Source: Alistipes sp. (lineage in GTDB: Bacteria; Bacteroidota; Bacteroidia; Bacteroidales; Rikenellaceae). Taken from it: a DNA stretch of 64,000 nucleotides. The notes beneath the pieces were generated by a model, which worked only from the letters and a program-made list of their open reading frames with translations, had not been told where the DNA came from and did not search any database. The DNA is taken from the NCBI GenBank assembly GCA_017398045.1, contig JAFQHI010000009.1, positions 1 through 64,000 on the forward strand, given 5' to 3'. Positions 41,407-51,100 of the stretch are shown one piece after another; the stretch's first letter is position 1; every line of letters begins with the position of its first letter. Both the position numbers and the translations under genes were made by a program.

Positions 41407-41937
41407 ATGATTTCGATTCGCAAAGCAACCGAGAACGATATTCCGCTGATTCGCGCGTTGGCCGAGGTGGTCTTTCCGGCCACCTATGAGGCCTTGTTGC
41501 CTTCGGGGCAGGTTCCTTTTATGATGGAGTGGATGTACTCTGCCGAGAGCCTTCGTCGCCAGATGGCCGAGGGACACACCTATTATATCGCCTACGCGGA
41601 GGATAGCCCCTGCGGCTACCTCTCCATCGAGCAACAGCACGAAACGCTCTTCCACCTGCAAAAAATCTACGTGTTGCCCGCATTCCAGGGGAGAGGTGTC
41701 GGCAAGCAGCTCTTTCGACAAGCCGTGCAGCACGTGAGCGCAGCCGGAACATTACCTGCCACCATGGAGCTGAATGTCAATCGGGAAAATCGAGCCGTCG
41801 ATTTCTACCTGAAGATGGGCATGCACCGCGCCCGCACGGTCGATGTCGCAATCGGCAACGGCTTCTTTATGAACGACTACATCATGGAGCTTACCGTAGA
41901 GGAGAGAGCAGAGAGCAAAGAGGAAAGAGGTTTTTAG
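41407..41937 (+). CDS. GNAT-family N-acetyltransferase with repeat-derived tail
   Basis: The 176-residue product has the GNAT layout: IRKATENDIPLIRALAEVVFPATY at the start, YLSIEQQHETLFHLQKIYVLPAFQGRGVGKQLF (motif A, acetyl-CoA site QGRGVG about 101-106), then MELNVNRENRAVDFYLKMGM (motif B). The substrate is unknown; the group often modifies peptides or small amines. The last nine residues (ERAESKEER, then GF) are translated from the GA-rich repeat. The ATG at 41407 gives the normal N-terminus directly after the preceding repeat. Confidence 0.88.
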   Translation: MISIRKATENDIPLIRALAEVVFPATYEALLPSGQVPFMMEWMYSAESLRRQMAEGHTYYIAYAEDSPCGYLSIEQQHETLFHLQKIYVLPAFQGRGVGKQLFRQAVQHVSAAGTLPATMELNVNRENRAVDFYLKMGMHRARTVDVAIGNGFFMNDYIMELTVEERAESKEERGF

Positions 41938-42094
41938 ATAGAAGATAGAAGAGATAAAGAGAGAGCGTCATGCTTCGCCTACTGCTCAGCATGACGCTCT
42001 TCGTTAATATCGTTAATCTCCTTAAAATCTTTAATCTCTTTATAATCTTTCCTCTTCGCTCTCTCCTCTTTCCTCTTTGCTCTTTACTCTTTGA
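41898..42094. repeat. CT/GA repeat with central hairpin between convergent genes
   Basis: The left side is GA-rich (and encodes the end of the GNAT protein), the right side is CT-rich (TTCCTCTTCGCTCT and TTTCCTCTTTGCTC near 42050-42085), so the whole forms a large imperfect inverted repeat around a terminator hairpin. GTTAATATCGTTAATC and TAAAATCTTTAATC units (42003-42035) resemble those of the 41280-41402 copy. Confidence 0.75.
41963..41999. terminator. Hairpin between GNAT and DUF4924 genes
   Basis: An 11-bp perfect stem GAGCGTCATGC (41963-41973) with GCATGACGCTC (41989-41999) and a 15-base loop. No clear T-run, so efficiency is uncertain. Confidence 0.55.
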
Positions 42095-42638
42095 ACAGGT
42101 CCACCTCGCCCTTTTCCACCTTGCGATGCATGGCCGAGAGGTGGGCAATGACGGGCGAAATAAACTCCAGCGTATCGCTCACGGCCTTATTCTCGCCATC
42201 GCCCTTGATGCGATAGAGCATTGCGGCATAGAGTGCGCGGAAGCAAAGCTCCGTATCGCTCATGCCGGGCTTGCCCCAGATGGCTTGCAGACGCGGAAGT
42301 TCCGGTTCAAGCTTGGCCACCGTGGCGCGGTACTGCTCACCGATAGGAAGTTTCATCAGTTGCAGGTGCAAATCGTGCAGGTCACGAATCAGGTGCAACG
42401 TATGCTCCAGATGGCCCTTCTCCTCCTTGCCCTCCTCGCGCAGCAGGTTGGCAATATCCATGTACCAAATCAGGAAGGCCGATTTCTGCTGCTCGTCCAG
42501 CTCCTTGCGCGGAGCGATGAGGGTCGAGTAGATTGCCTCGGGACTGAATTGCAAGGCACGTAACAAATCCTCCAACTGCCAGAGGTAGAGGATGTATTCG
42601 GCAATATTCTCTTTGCGTTTCGTAACGGCTATATCCAT
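42084..42638 (-). CDS. DUF4924 family protein
   Basis: The 184-residue product is all-helical and cytoplasmic, opening with TKRKENIAEYILYLWQLEDLLRA and containing DEQQKSAFLIWYMDIANLL and LCFRALYAAMLYRIKG. This matches DUF4924, a Bacteroidota family of unknown function. It lies 12 bases after the PiT-type transporter gene on the same strand, so the two are probably cotranscribed. The stop falls at the edge of the CT-rich repeat; the final VDLFKE is shared with it. Confidence 0.85.
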   Translation of the reverse strand: MDIAVTKRKENIAEYILYLWQLEDLLRALQFSPEAIYSTLIAPRKELDEQQKSAFLIWYMDIANLLREEGKEEKGHLEHTLHLIRDLHDLHLQLMKLPIGEQYRATVAKLEPELPRLQAIWGKPGMSDTELCFRALYAAMLYRIKGDGENKAVSDTLEFISPVIAHLSAMHRKVEKGEVDLFKE

Positions 42639-42650
42639 TATCTTGGGCTT

Positions 42651-44861
42651 TTATTTCGTCTCCTCGCGGTGTTTCAGGAAGTACTCCTGCGATTTGAGCA
42701 GGTTGCGCGACTGAAGCACCATATTCTTCGTCTCGGAGAGAATCGTCATGTAGAGCATCGAGGCGCGGGTATTGGTCTTCGAGGCATCGATGCGCGACAG
42801 CTCCGAGAGCATCGCCTCCGAGATGCGGCCGAAGAGGTCATCGCGCATCTCCAGCACCGACTCCAACTCCGTGAAGTCGCCCGAGCGCAACATCGTGTTA
42901 ATCGAACGGTTAATCTCCTCCACATCGTCGTTGATGGCCATCAGGTCGCGGGTCTCCTCCTGCGAGAAGCCCTCGTGGCAGTTGTCGATGTGGTCGAAGG
43001 CCGGACGGGCGATATGCAGCAGGGCCTTGGTCACCTCATTCAGGTAATCGACCACCTGCACATAGTAGTGCGCAACGTAGATATCGACGTGTTGCAACTT
43101 CTTGAGGGTCGGCATGAGGGTATATTTGCGGTCGCGCGAGTGGTAGAAGAGACTGTTGGCCTCCTTGACCATCGCCTGCAACTCACTGCGGTTCTCCTTC
43201 ATGGTGGCGATGAGCGTGCGGTCGTAAATCTTCGTGGCACGCAACATCGTATGCTCCACCTCCTCACGCAACGAGCGGATGGCATCCTCGGTCGTCTCGG
43301 CAGCAGCCTCCTCGGCCTGCTCCTCAACCGGCTTCTTCTTGAAGTTGCTGTGATAGAGCATCCAGCCACACAGCACCGTCACAATGACAAAGGCCACCGT
43401 ACCACCATAAATCAGAATCAACCCGACGACAAAGGCAATCAGGAAACCACCCAGGGCGGTCACAAACCAACCCATGATAACCGTCATCACACCGGCGATG
43501 CGGTAAACGGCACTCTCACGGCCCCAGGCACGGTCGGCCAACGACGAACCCATGGCCACCATGAAGCAGACGTAGGTGGTCGAGAGGGGCAGTTTGAGCG
43601 AGGTTGCCATGGCAATCAGCATGGCCGAGGTGGTCAGATTGACCGTGGCACGCACCATATCGAACGGCGCACCACTATGCTCGATGTCCTCGAATTCGAA
43701 ACGACGCTCGAGGCGGGCGCGCATCGAGGCGGGAATTACGCGGTCGGCACCCGCCTTAAACTGCATGGCCACACGGACGATCGTGCGCGAGAAGACCGAC
43801 GAATTGACCTGCGTCGAACCCTCGTCCTGCGAGGCGAGTTTCAGCTCCGTCTGCGAGACGTGCATCGCCTTCTTCGAGGTCCAGAGCGTAAGGAGCATGA
43901 TACCGCCTGCGATGAGCAGGAAGGTCATGTTTGCCGGAATATTCTCGGCCAAAGCCCCCATCAGCATCGAGCTGTCACCCGTCGCGTGGGCGATGCGATA
44001 GGCATCGAAGCTGGCCACCGGCACACCGATGAAGTTCACCAGGTCGTTACCGGCAAAGGCCAACGCCAGGGCAAAGGTACCCGAGAGAATCGTGATGCGC
44101 AGGATATTGACCTTGAAGAGCTGGATAAACCACAGCAGCAGCGAGCAGACAATCCAGCACACGAAGAGCGAAAAGAGCAGGTGGTCGCTAATCCAGAGAA
44201 TCATCGGATGACCGGCCAACAGGCTCTTCAACCCCTTGAAGAGGGCGAAATAGACGATGGCCGTGAGCGAAGCACCACACCAGAAGGCACCGATACGGCG
44301 CAACATGGCGGCATAGCGGAACGAGAAGATGGCACGCGAGATATACATGACAATCGTACCGCAGGTGAAGGCAATCACCACCGAGAGCAGGATGGCCGAG
44401 ACGATACCCAACGCACGCGAGGTGTTGATAAAGGTACCCAGCGAGGAGATGGAGAGGGCATCGTTGCCCGTAATCTTATAAATCGAGACGGCGATGGCCG
44501 AACCCAACAAACAGAAAATCAAAGATACGGTGGTCGAGGTCGGGAGTCCCAGCGAGTTGTACAAATCCAGGAGGATGATGTTGGCGAACATCACGCCGAG
44601 GTAGAGAATCATCACCTCGTGAAAGGTGAACAACCCCGGGTTAAACATACCGCTTCGGGCCACCTCCATCATGCCGCTGGAGGTCAATACACCAATAATA
44701 ATACCGACAGAGGCCACCGAGAGAATCGTCTTCATCGAAGCTGCACGCGAGCCGATGGCCGAATTCAGAAAATTTACTGCATCGTTCGTCACACCCACAA
44801 AGAGACCCGAGACGGCCAAAATACCGAGTATGACGACAATGACTGTGTAGATTTCGCTCAT
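42651..44861 (-). CDS. PiT-family phosphate transporter fused to a PhoU-like domain
   Basis: A low-affinity phosphate/cation importer of 736 residues. The N-terminal part has two PiT signature repeats, GVTNDAVNFLNSAIGSRAAS (about 24-43) and AFAGNDLVNFIGVPVASFDA (about 268-287), in about 10-12 membrane segments. From about residue 520 the sequence becomes a helical, charged cytosolic region (TEDAIRSLREEVEHTMLRATKIYDRTL, FDHIDNCHEGFSQEETRDLM) like PhoU. Separate PiT and PhoU (or Pit accessory) genes are common elsewhere; the fused form occurs in Bacteroidota. DUF4924 follows. Confidence 0.92.
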   Translation of the reverse strand: MSEIYTVIVVILGILAVSGLFVGVTNDAVNFLNSAIGSRAASMKTILSVASVGIIIGVLTSSGMMEVARSGMFNPGLFTFHEVMILYLGVMFANIILLDLYNSLGLPTSTTVSLIFCLLGSAIAVSIYKITGNDALSISSLGTFINTSRALGIVSAILLSVVIAFTCGTIVMYISRAIFSFRYAAMLRRIGAFWCGASLTAIVYFALFKGLKSLLAGHPMILWISDHLLFSLFVCWIVCSLLLWFIQLFKVNILRITILSGTFALALAFAGNDLVNFIGVPVASFDAYRIAHATGDSSMLMGALAENIPANMTFLLIAGGIMLLTLWTSKKAMHVSQTELKLASQDEGSTQVNSSVFSRTIVRVAMQFKAGADRVIPASMRARLERRFEFEDIEHSGAPFDMVRATVNLTTSAMLIAMATSLKLPLSTTYVCFMVAMGSSLADRAWGRESAVYRIAGVMTVIMGWFVTALGGFLIAFVVGLILIYGGTVAFVIVTVLCGWMLYHSNFKKKPVEEQAEEAAAETTEDAIRSLREEVEHTMLRATKIYDRTLIATMKENRSELQAMVKEANSLFYHSRDRKYTLMPTLKKLQHVDIYVAHYYVQVVDYLNEVTKALLHIARPAFDHIDNCHEGFSQEETRDLMAINDDVEEINRSINTMLRSGDFTELESVLEMRDDLFGRISEAMLSELSRIDASKTNTRASMLYMTILSETKNMVLQSRNLLKSQEYFLKHREETK

Positions 44862-44908
44862 TGCTAAGGGTTAATTTGTTTTCGTTCCTATATGGACACA
44901 ATACGACA

Positions 44909-44916
44909 CAAATATA
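44909..44916 (-). promoter_or_regulatory. -7 box of the phosphate transporter operon
   Basis: TATATTTG on the minus strand, an exact TAnnTTTG match, lies 47 bases before the ATG. Confidence 0.55.
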
Positions 44917-44996
44917 CCACAAAGTGTGCAATCCGAAAAACATCGAATGCCGATTTAACATTTATTTAACACAACAATTCACCGCTCAAAATGCAC

Positions 44997-45039
44997 AAAA
45001 AGCGTAATGGCGACCCCGTTTCGAGTCGCCATTACGCTT
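44997..45039 (-). terminator. Terminator of the GH95 gene
   Basis: A perfect 15-bp stem (45000-45014 with 45025-45039) with a 10-base loop and, on the minus strand, a T-run at its end. It lies 24 bases after the GH95 stop. Confidence 0.9.
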
Positions 45040-45063
45040 ATAATCAATTGATATAGGCTCGCT

Positions 45064-47526
45064 TTAGTGGGCGTGGAAGGTATAACTTCTGCCCCGCTCG
45101 GTCTGCAAGTCATACTCCAAATAATCAGGCAACGAGGTGGTCGGAGCCGGAGCCTCGGGCGAAATCTTCGCCGCAAGAATCGGCTGCAATCGCAACAGCG
45201 GATTGTCGGTCGGGGCTGTAGCCTCGGCCAAAGCCGAACCCGCAATGGGGGTCGAGGTGCGCAGGCGCAACATACCGCCCAGCGTCGAACGAATCGTCAC
45301 GGAGGTCAGTCGGCCCTCCTCCCAGCTCATCTTCTCCACCACAAAGCCGCCACGGCAACGAATACCCTCGATGGTGCCTTCACGCCACACATCGGGCAGG
45401 GCGGGCAACAGATGGACCGCCCCCGAATGGCTCTGTACGAACATCTCGGCAATACCGGCCGTGCAGCCGAAGTTGCCGTCAATCTGGAAGGGCGGATGGG
45501 CATCGAAGAGGTTGGGATAGGTACCACCTCCCTCACCGCGCTCGCCAATGGCGGGTTTGAGCTGGTCGGTGATGAGTTTATAGGCGCGATTGCCATCCAG
45601 CAGACGGGCCCAGCAGCAGACCTTCCACCCCATCGACCAGCCGGTCGAGGGGTCACCGCGATGCTCCAGGGTCTGGCGGGCGGCTGCCATCAGGCGCGGC
45701 GAGTGCAACGTGATTTGACGTCCCGGGAAGAGACCCCACAGATGCGAAATGTGGCGGTGGTGGTCGTTGGGATTGTCCCAATCCTCCAGCCACTCCTGCA
45801 ACTGCCCATGGCGACCCACCTGCATCGGAGGCAGCGAGGCGGCCATCAGCTCCAGTGAATCGATAAAGGGCTGCTCGTCATTCAGTTCGCGGGCTGCAAA
45901 GGCGGTATTATGCATCAAGTCGCTCACCAGCTGGTTGTCCATCGTTGTGCCAAAGACCACCGAGAAGGTACGCTTTCCCTCCACCGAGGGGCGATTTTCG
46001 GGCGAGAACGACGGGCTGACCACGCGATAACCCGTCGCAGGGTCGGTCACCAGCAGGTCGAAATAGAATTTGGCGGCCTCCTTCATCAGGGGGTAAATCG
46101 CTTGGAGGTAGTCGCGCGACCCCGAAATGAGGTACTTATCCCACAAATCCTGACAAAGCCAGGCGTTGCAGGTGGGCCAAATGCCATACGAGGGGCCATC
46201 CACGGCACCCGTCGAACGCCAAATGTCGGTGTTGTGGTGCAGGGTCCAGCCGCGTGCGCCATACATCGCTGCCGCCTCACGACCCGTCTCGGCAACCTCC
46301 TTCGTAAGGCGGATGAGCGGCTCGTGGCACTCCTCAAGGGCGGTGATTTCGGCGGGCCAATAGTTCATCTCGAGGTTGATGTTCGAGGTATATTTGCCAT
46401 CCCACGGGGCGCGACGCTGATAGTTCCAGATGCCTTGCAGGTTGGCGGCCTGACCACCGGGTTGCGACGATGAAATCAACAGATAGCGGCCGAATTGGAA
46501 GTAGAGGGCGGCCAACTGCGGGTCGAACTCCGTGGCAAACTCTTTGACACGCACATCGGTCGGCTTCTCGGCCTGGGCGTTACGGCCCAAGTCGAGTTTT
46601 ACGCGGCGGAATTGCTCGCGGTAGTCGGCGATGTGTCGCTTCATCACCTTTTGGAAGGGGCTTTTCAGGTCGTTGAGCGGACGCAGCGCCGTCGCATAAC
46701 TATCACCCGATACATCGTTATAATTGACAAAGTTGGTTCCCATCGAAATAACGAGCGTCACGCGGTCCGCCCCCTCGATGCGCAACAACGAATCGGCTAC
46801 GGCCGTCATCGTACCACCCTCGGGGAGAAGGCGCGTCAGGGCCGTGAAACGCACCTTGCCTTCGACCCCTTCGTGGTCATCGGCCTTGCCGTCGAGGCGC
46901 AACATATCCCCCTCGATGGTACGCGAGATGCCCTCGGTGTAGGGGGTCGTATAGCGGGCATCGAACGAGAGCGCACCCCGCTCCGAAGCGGTCAGGCGCA
47001 CCATAATCACCTCATCCGAGCGCGCGGCAAAGGCTTCGCGCGTATAGGTCACACCCCCCACCGTAAAGCGGGTCGTGGCAACGGCTCGGTCCAAATCCAG
47101 TTCGCGGTGGTAATCCACAGCCTCCTCATCGAAAGGAAAATCCAAATGCAGCGAACCCACCGTCTGATAGGGCATACCATTGGAGGGGTTGGCACTGATG
47201 TAGCGGCCGCACAACTCCTGCGCCTTCAGGTTCTCACCCGCGAAGAGGAGCTGACGAATCGAATCCAACCCCGCCTTGTTATAGGGTTTCACATTGTTAT
47301 GCGGCGAACCTCCCCAAACGGTCTCTTCGTTGAGTTGCAACTCTTCATGACGCACACCGCCATAAATCATCGCCCCGAGTCGGCTGTTACCAATCGGCAG
47401 GGCCTCGACCCAGATGCGGGCCTCGCGGTCGTAGTGCAGTTTGAGGTCGGTCGTCTCCTCCGGTGCGGAGCAGGCCGCCATGCAGAGAGCCAGCAGCACC
47501 ATCGCCCCCTTTTCAAATCGTTTCAT
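45064..47526 (-). CDS. Glycoside hydrolase family 95 lipoprotein (alpha-L-fucosidase or alpha-L-galactosidase)
   Basis: The 820-residue product has a lipobox (CMAAC) and the GH95 layout: LKLHYDREARIWVEALPIGNSRLGAMIYGG at the start, QLNEETVWGGSP, a middle (alpha/alpha)6 barrel with the Asn pair in NINLEMNYWPAEI and an acidic SFSPENRP segment, and QIDGNFGCTAGIAEMF (Asp) late. These match the catalytic Asn/Glu/Asp residues described for GH95. Substrates are terminal alpha-L-fucose or L-galactose as in xyloglucan, RG-II or host glycans. The ATG at 47526 is preferred; ATG 47535 is possible. It is divergent from the second SusCD operon. Confidence 0.93.
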   Translation of the reverse strand: MKRFEKGAMVLLALCMAACSAPEETTDLKLHYDREARIWVEALPIGNSRLGAMIYGGVRHEELQLNEETVWGGSPHNNVKPYNKAGLDSIRQLLFAGENLKAQELCGRYISANPSNGMPYQTVGSLHLDFPFDEEAVDYHRELDLDRAVATTRFTVGGVTYTREAFAARSDEVIMVRLTASERGALSFDARYTTPYTEGISRTIEGDMLRLDGKADDHEGVEGKVRFTALTRLLPEGGTMTAVADSLLRIEGADRVTLVISMGTNFVNYNDVSGDSYATALRPLNDLKSPFQKVMKRHIADYREQFRRVKLDLGRNAQAEKPTDVRVKEFATEFDPQLAALYFQFGRYLLISSSQPGGQAANLQGIWNYQRRAPWDGKYTSNINLEMNYWPAEITALEECHEPLIRLTKEVAETGREAAAMYGARGWTLHHNTDIWRSTGAVDGPSYGIWPTCNAWLCQDLWDKYLISGSRDYLQAIYPLMKEAAKFYFDLLVTDPATGYRVVSPSFSPENRPSVEGKRTFSVVFGTTMDNQLVSDLMHNTAFAARELNDEQPFIDSLELMAASLPPMQVGRHGQLQEWLEDWDNPNDHHRHISHLWGLFPGRQITLHSPRLMAAARQTLEHRGDPSTGWSMGWKVCCWARLLDGNRAYKLITDQLKPAIGERGEGGGTYPNLFDAHPPFQIDGNFGCTAGIAEMFVQSHSGAVHLLPALPDVWREGTIEGIRCRGGFVVEKMSWEEGRLTSVTIRSTLGGMLRLRTSTPIAGSALAEATAPTDNPLLRLQPILAAKISPEAPAPTTSLPDYLEYDLQTERGRSYTFHAH

Positions 47527-47561
47527 CGGATACATACGTGTTGTTAGTGATACTATTTTTA

Positions 47562-47591
47562 CAAAGATAATAAGAAAAGTAAGACGACAAA
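47562..47591 (-). promoter_or_regulatory. Promoter of the GH95 gene
   Basis: TTTG (47591-47588), an 18-base spacer and TATCTTTG (47569-47562) on the minus strand form a good Bacteroidota promoter, 35 bases before the chosen ATG. Confidence 0.7.
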
Positions 47592-48066
47592 GCAACGAGC
47601 GGCTCTTTTTTGTCCCAAAACCGCCCCTATGGGCTTTTGAAAACTTCTTACACGGTCGGAAGAACTAGCACGATAGGAGAATAAAAGCGATAAAAAGACC
47701 GAAAAAATGGCCTAAAGTTCCTATTCATTGGTCGATTTTTATTGGGAATTGGCAAAAACGTAAAAGCAAAGTTGCAATTCTAAAATTTTAGCACAATATG
47801 TAACAAACTGAATATCGAGCATTTAAGAACTTTTTGAAAACGCAGTTTTTTGCCCGATTAAGGCATATCAAATCAATACAACGCGCCAATCGAGGTTGAT
47901 TTTTAAAATTATTAAAAATGATAAATAATAACCAAACACGGCTTACAAACTTACACTACCCCCCCCTCTTCTAACATTTTAGTACCAATATATAACATTT
48001 TGCCTACATATAGTTACAAATCGCCACTCGACCCCCTTTTAAATTGTTATCAAAAAGTGCCAGAAA
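47592..48066. promoter_or_regulatory. Long AT-rich divergent control region with a C8 tract
   Basis: About 475 bases with no gene, clearly more AT-rich than the neighbours. It contains a run of eight C (47959-47966), and two similar AACATTTTAG/AACATTTTGC blocks (47973-47982, 47995-48004), each with a nearby TA-rich stretch. This may be a long leader for the second SusC gene or an array of regulatory sites. No hairpin of terminator type was seen. Confidence 0.5.
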
Positions 48067-48098
48067 TTTTTTAATAGCTATTTAAATACCTATTTTCG
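48067..48098 (+). promoter_or_regulatory. Possible promoter of the second SusCD operon
   Basis: TTTT (48067-48070), a 20-base spacer and TATTTTCG (48091-48098), seven of eight bases of TAnnTTTG, 62 bases before the ATG at 48161. Both boxes are one base off consensus. Confidence 0.4.
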
Positions 48099-48160
48099 CC
48101 CCCAGAGAATCCATTTTCTCTATGCGAGAATTTTATTGTTTAACTCAAATTTTAGGTCTA

Positions 48161-51100
48161 ATGAGAAAAATTGTACTACTTTTCATGGCCGTTTTGGGAA
48201 CGCTGACGACAGTCATGGCCCAAAACATGAAAGTTTCCGGTACAGTTACCGCTGAAGACGGCTCTCCGGCTATCGGAGCAACCGTTGTGGTAAAGTCGAC
48301 TCCGACGAACGGTACCACGACCGACGTGAACGGTGCTTTCGTACTGAATAACGTCCCCGCGGGAGCTGACCAGAAATTAGTGATTTCCTACGTGGGTTAT
48401 ACGACGCAGGAGGTACCCGTTGCCCCGAAGGTAACGGTACAGCTGGTACCCGACGCCACCGATGTGGAGGCCGTTGTGGTAACCGGTATGGCCAAAATCG
48501 ACAAGCGACTCTTCACGGGTGCTTCGGACCGTCTGGCTGCCGAGGACGTGATGTTGAGCGGTGTGGCTGACGTCAGCCGTTCGCTCGAGGGTCGTTCGGC
48601 CGGTGTCTCGGTGCAGAACGTATCGGCTACGTTCGGTACGGCTCCGAAGATTCGCGTCCGCGGTGCTACGTCGATTTTGGGTGACTCGAAGCCTCTCTGG
48701 GTTGTCGATGGCGTTATCATCGAGGATGTTACGGAGGTTGGTGCCGATGAGCTTTCGTCGGGTGACGCCGTGACGATGATTTCGTCGGCTATCGCCGGTC
48801 TGAATGCCGACGATATCGAGTCGATCAGCATCCTGAAGGATGGTTCGGCAACCTCGATTTATGGTGCCAAGGCTATGGCCGGTGTGATTGTCGTAACGAC
48901 GAAGAAGGGTCGCCCGGGCGACGCGCGTATTACCTATATGGGTGAGTTCACGACGCGTCTGAAGCCCATGTATAGCGACTACAACATCATGAACTCGCAG
49001 GACCAGATGAGTGTCTATGAGGAGTTGCGTGGTAAGGGCTTCTTCAACTATGCCGAGACGTTGCGCGCGAGCGAGTATGGTATCTATGGTAAGATGTACC
49101 ACATGATTAACCAGTACGACCGCACGAACGGTATGTTCGGTATGGCTCACACGCAGGCTGCCATGAACGAGTACCTGCGTCAGGCCGAGTATCGCAACAC
49201 CGACTGGTTCGATTTGCTCTTCAGCAACTCGGTGATGATGAACCACTCGGTCAGCATGTCGACCGGTTCGGAGCGTGCCACCTCGTATATGTCGATGTCG
49301 GTAATGACCGACCCGGGATGGTACGAGCGTTCGAAGGTGACGCGTTACACGTTCAACGCCAACACGACGTTCAAGATTTTCGACAATCTGAGCCTGAACA
49401 TCCTCGGTAACGGTAGCTACCGTAAGCAGGAGGCTCCGGGTACGCTGGGTCAGGCAACCGACGCCGTGAGCGGTGAGGTGAAGCGTGACTTCGATATCAA
49501 CCCCTTCAGCTTCGCAATGAACACCTCGCGCACGATGGACGCCAACGAGGATTACGCACGTAACTACACCTCGTTCAACATCATGGACGAGTTGCAGAAC
49601 AACTACATCGAGATGGACGCTACGGATATCCGTTTCCAGGGTGAGCTGAATTGGAAGATTGTTCCGAGCCTCGAGTTCAACTCGCTGGCTTCGTTCCGCT
49701 ACACGCAGACCTCGATGCAGCACCACATCAAGGACGAGTCGAACCAGGCTCGCGCCTACCGTGAGATGTCGGATGCTACGATTCGCGAGAACAACCCCTT
49801 CCTCTATGACGACCCCGACAAGCTCAACGAGCTGCCCGTAACGATTCTTCCGAACGGTGGTATCCTCGAGAAGCGCGAGTTCAAGTCGCCGAGCTACACG
49901 ATTCGTAACACTTTGACGTGGAACAAGTCGTTCAACGACACGCACATCGTACACGCTTATGGCGGTATGGAGGTAACCTCGGTAGAGCGTACCAACGACT
50001 GGTTCCGTGGTTGGGGTTTGCAGTACAACCAGGGTGAGAAGGCCTTCTACAACTACCTCGCCTTCAAGAAGCAGGCCGAGGATAACGCCGACTACTTCAC
50101 CCTTTCGAACACCCGCCGTCGTTCAGCTGCCTTCTTCGGCATGCTCAACTACTCGTACAAGGGTCGCTACTCGATTAACGGTACGATGCGCTACGAGGGT
50201 ACGAACCGTCTGGGTGAGTCGCGCACGGCTCGCTGGTTGCCGACCTGGAACGTGGGTGGTGCCTGGAACGTACACGAGGAGAAGTTCTTCGAGCCTATCA
50301 GCAAGGTTATTTCGCACTTGACGTTCAAGGGTTCGTACTCGCTGACCGCTGATGCCGGTCCGGACTTCATCACCAACTCGACGGCCGTTATCCAGAGCAT
50401 GAACTCGAGCTGGCGTCCTTCGGCTGACGACAAGGAGACGGGTCTGGAGATTGCCCAGCTCGGTAACGCCGACCTGACCTATGAGAAGAAGCACGAGACC
50501 AACATCGGTATGTCGCTCGGTTTGCTCAACAACCGCATCAACCTCGATGTAGATGCCTACTGGCGTGACAACTACGACCTGTTGGGTCTGACGAACACGA
50601 ATGGTGTAGGTGGTGAGGTTTGGAAGTATGCCAACATCGCCGATATGAAGTCGCACGGTATCGAGTTTACGCTCTCGACGCGTAACATCGTGAAGAAGAA
50701 CTTCAAGTGGACGACCGACTTCACCTTCTCGTGGAGCGAGCAGAAGATTACGAACCTCTCGACCGACGCCCGCATGATGGACCTCGTGCTGGGTACGGGT
50801 TACAACCTCGAGGGCTATGCTCCGTCGTCGATTTTCTCGATTCCCTTCACGGGTCTGGACAGCGAGGGTTTCCCCACCTTCGAGATTGACGGTGAGCCTA
50901 TCAACAAGTACAACTATGGCAACATCGACTTCCAGGCTACGGACGAGGAGTTGCTCAAGTCGCTCAAGTATGAGGGTCCGACCGATCCGGTTTACACGGG
51001 TGGTTTCGGTAACACCTTCACCTACAAGGGCTTCCGCCTGAACATCTTCATGACCTACGGCTTCGGTAACGTAGTTCGTCTGAACCCGATTTTCAAGTCG

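Noticed and set aside
40959..41483. A 174-codon minus-strand frame with KDNKDNKEIKEL and SLMSLISLISL runs
   Set aside because: It crosses the rpmH gene and a simple repeat; the periodic residues come from the ATTAAAG/CTTTAAT units.
42669..44867. A 732-codon plus-strand frame
   Set aside because: It mirrors the PiT-PhoU transporter gene; the product is a hydrophilic His/Arg/Gln-rich shadow.
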